Shown: in pieces, positions 45,435-46,978 of the stretch
How positions within the stretch are numbered: position 1 is the first letter of the stretch
Layout: each line of letters starts with the position of its first letter
Assembly (NCBI GenBank): GCA_022340805.1
Contig: JAJDNF010000039.1
Span: 1-46,978 of the forward strand
From: Chromatiaceae bacterium
GTDB lineage: Bacteria; Pseudomonadota; Gammaproteobacteria; Chromatiales; Chromatiaceae
Length of the DNA stretch: 46,978 bases
Direction of reading: 5' to 3'
Notes under the pieces: model-generated
The model's database searches: none
Told to the model about the DNA's origin: nothing
What the model saw: the letters and a program-made list of their open reading frames with translations, nothing else
Program-made: the position numbers and the translations under genes

Positions 45435-46127
45435 ATGTTCACGCGCTTTCTCGGCAAGGAATATCAGCGCAAGAAGGCACTGGCGCAGGCCGCGCCCGGT
45501 CCGCTCGCGGAATACCTGGCGACGCCGTTTCCCGACAAGAACAGCGACTGCCGCGAGATCGAGATCGTCGCAATCGACCTGGAGACGACCGGCCTCGATC
45601 CGCGCAAGGACGTCATTCTGAGCATCGGCCTGGTGCACATCGAGCAGTTCAGCGTGAAGCTATCGACCGCCTGGCACAGTATCGTGCGCATCGATCGCGA
45701 TATCCCGGGTGAATCGGCCGTTATCCACCAGATCACCGACGACCAGTCCGCGGCCGGTGCACCGATCGAGGAACTCCTGCCCGAGGTGTTTGCGCGCATG
45801 GCCGGCAAGCCGATGCTGGTACACTACTCACCGATCGAACAGAACTTCATCAGCGCGGCCTGCCAGAGACTTTACGGCGCGCCGTTCGTGGTGCCGATCA
45901 TCGATACGCTCGAGATCGGGCAGCGGGTGTTCGTGCGCCGCAATCACACCATTCAGCCTGGTGACCTGCGCCTGTTCAACCTGCGCCCACGTTACAACCT
46001 GCCACAGTACAAGGCGCACAACGCCTTGAGTGACGCGTTGGCCACGGCAGAACTGTTTCTCGCCATGGCCGACAACCTGTACCCGGGACGGCCATGCCGC
46101 CTGGGCGAATTTCTCAGCAACCGTTAG
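45435..46127 (+). CDS. DEDDh 3'-5' exonuclease, DnaQ-like
   Basis: 230 residues. Exo I: D48-L-E50-T-T-G; Exo III: AHNALSDAL, i.e. H-x4-D as in the DEDDh group. Exo II is modified, reading LVHYSPIEQNFI with Glu where Asp is usual. It follows the DUF294 gene at 5 bp, an arrangement seen repeatedly with this symporter module, although its link to acetate is unexplained. It lacks other polymerase epsilon features, so it is more likely a nuclease acting on RNA or short nucleotides than a replication proofreader. The frame is open upstream, but the ATG at 45435 is where homology starts. Confidence 0.87.
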   Translation: MFTRFLGKEYQRKKALAQAAPGPLAEYLATPFPDKNSDCREIEIVAIDLETTGLDPRKDVILSIGLVHIEQFSVKLSTAWHSIVRIDRDIPGESAVIHQITDDQSAAGAPIEELLPEVFARMAGKPMLVHYSPIEQNFISAACQRLYGAPFVVPIIDTLEIGQRVFVRRNHTIQPGDLRLFNLRPRYNLPQYKAHNALSDALATAELFLAMADNLYPGRPCRLGEFLSNR

Positions 46128-46141
46128 GCGAACGACAACGC

Positions 46142-46702
46142 ATGGCCGAGAAGACGCCGAATATCCACAAGACCCTGTTCTTTCTGATCCTGGTCTTCGT
46201 CCCACCCTATTTCCTGATGTTCACGGACGAAGGTGGGCGCCTGTCGGATACCGCGCTGTTGTGGCTGCTCGGCGAGGATGAGATCAAGCTAAATGTGCGC
46301 GAGCTGAACAGCGGCTTTACGCGTGAGGACATCAAGAAGGTATTCAGCGAGGCCGACTGGCAGTGCGCTGCACAGGCGACACCGTTCGGCAACAACCTGT
46401 GCGCCGCCCAGATCGGCACCTTCAATGGCTATCCCTCGCGCATCATCACGACCTATTTCCACGACGACAACATCAGTGCGTTCAAGCTGATCTATCGCGA
46501 GCGCTACCACGAGCAACTGATCGGCTACTACATCCAGCAACTCGGCCAACCGAGCAATGTCGAGGCGGCCGTCGGCGAGGGTCCGGATGCGGCGCCGGTA
46601 CTGGAGTGGCGCCTCGATCATGGTGTGCTGTACATGAAGAAGACGCTCGGAAAGATCGATGAGCCCACCCTGATATGGCTGGCGAGCCAGCCCGGAGCAT
46701 GA
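46142..46702 (+). CDS. Anchored or exported protein of unknown function
   Basis: 186 residues from ATG at 46142. An N-terminal hydrophobic stretch (TLFFLILVFVPPYFLMF) is a membrane anchor or signal. The rest is soluble, with two cysteines (WQCAAQATPFGNNLC) spaced for a disulfide, and strands such as PSRIITTYFHDDNISAFKLIYRERYHEQLIGYY. I do not recognise a family. It starts 14 bp after the exonuclease and probably ends the operon. Confidence 0.6.
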   Translation: MAEKTPNIHKTLFFLILVFVPPYFLMFTDEGGRLSDTALLWLLGEDEIKLNVRELNSGFTREDIKKVFSEADWQCAAQATPFGNNLCAAQIGTFNGYPSRIITTYFHDDNISAFKLIYRERYHEQLIGYYIQQLGQPSNVEAAVGEGPDAAPVLEWRLDHGVLYMKKTLGKIDEPTLIWLASQPGA

Positions 46703-46841
46703 GTCCCCAGCCCCCATGCCCGCACTCGACGGCGCCGATCGGGGATGCGCAAAGGCTTTTCCGGGACGCCGCAGAGGGCCCAATCACCGGCCCGATCAAG
46801 CGGTCCCGCAGCGCACACCCGGATCGGCGCGCGCGGCCTAA

Positions 46842-46978
46842 CCTGCAAATTGCATGAAGGGTTTGGGAATCAGGGTGTGATGGGCAAAGCAGTTGGGCTG
46901 ATCGGCCGAAAAAGCATAGCCGAAGCTATGGTTTGAGGGGGATCGGCACAAATGCAAAGTCCAGCGCGGCCTGAGCCC
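46842..46978. repeat. Dispersed repeat, right copy, cut by the window edge
   Basis: It starts with CCTGCAAATTGCATGAA (46842-46858), the box also at 3408-3424. A hairpin CATAGC-CGAA-GCTATG lies at 46915-46930 just after GGCCGAAAAA. The last 26 bases (46953-46978) equal 3515-3540 inverted; the match runs to the window edge and may extend further. No gene overlaps it. Confidence 0.75.
46915..46930. repeat. CATAGC-CGAA-GCTATG hairpin within the right repeat
   Basis: A perfect 6-bp stem with a CGAA tetraloop, inside the right repeat copy. No equivalent hairpin is present in the left copy. Confidence 0.65.

Overview
The window is 46,978 bp of GC-rich bacterial DNA. It fits a gammaproteobacterium, most plausibly a sulfur-oxidising or otherwise chemolithotrophic lineage (Chromatiales/Thiohalomonadales-like). 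Grounds: a sulfide:quinone oxidoreductase with a nearby DUF302 protein, a long-Q-loop cytochrome bd with CydX and CydDC, a tungsten aldehyde ferredoxin oxidoreductase operon of the Aromatoleum type, the sucrose operon known from halo/methylotrophic Gammaproteobacteria, and an acetate-type SSS symporter with an SSS-domain histidine kinase. No rRNA, tRNA, phage, IS or CRISPR locus was seen. The taxonomic call is inference.

Layout. 1-3.5 kb: a Tat-exported class V aminotransferase (-), a DUF2231 membrane protein (+), a small exported protein (-), and one copy of a repeat that recurs at the right end of the window. 3.5-7.7 kb (-): AOR operon in the order four-cluster ferredoxin, AOR catalytic subunit, FAD/NAD oxidoreductase, MoaD/ThiS-like protein, small unknown protein. 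8.2-14.1 kb (+): sps-spp-fruK-ams for sucrose synthesis and turnover, diverging from the AOR operon across a palindrome-rich 481-bp gap. 14.2-21.0 kb (-): ecotin, a large MscS channel, a Blc lipocalin, DUF1499, a membrane-anchored unknown, Uup (ABC-F) and a TPMT-family methyltransferase. 21.1-29.6 kb: an FNR/CRP regulator, cydA-cydB-cydX, an opposed 2OG-Fe(II) oxygenase, and cydD-cydC. 29.7-36.3 kb (-): GlcG/HbpS-like protein, IspG, SQR, DUF302, a two-RCK K+ channel and its DUF6394 partner. 36.4-46.7 kb (+): a tiny membrane protein, SSS-type histidine kinase, NtrC-like regulator, DUF4212 protein, acetate-type symporter, cNMP/CBS/nucleotidyltransferase protein, DEDDh exonuclease and a small exported or anchored protein.

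How the parts connect. The bd oxidase has its maturation transporter (CydDC) and an adjacent redox-type regulator; a FNR-like half-conserved site lies exactly 41.5 bp before the start predicted from a TAGACT -10 element ahead of cydA. The right-hand module looks like a carboxylate-sensing and uptake circuit: kinase and regulator upstream, symporter downstream, with the same palindrome GTTAC-N5-GTAAC in front of both transcription units. The regulator is NtrC-like but has lost the GAFTGA loop, so it probably does not work through sigma-54. This regulator, its presumptive operator pair and the tiny membrane protein overlapping the kinase are the best candidates for something not yet described. 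The second candidate is the repeat family at both ends of the window.
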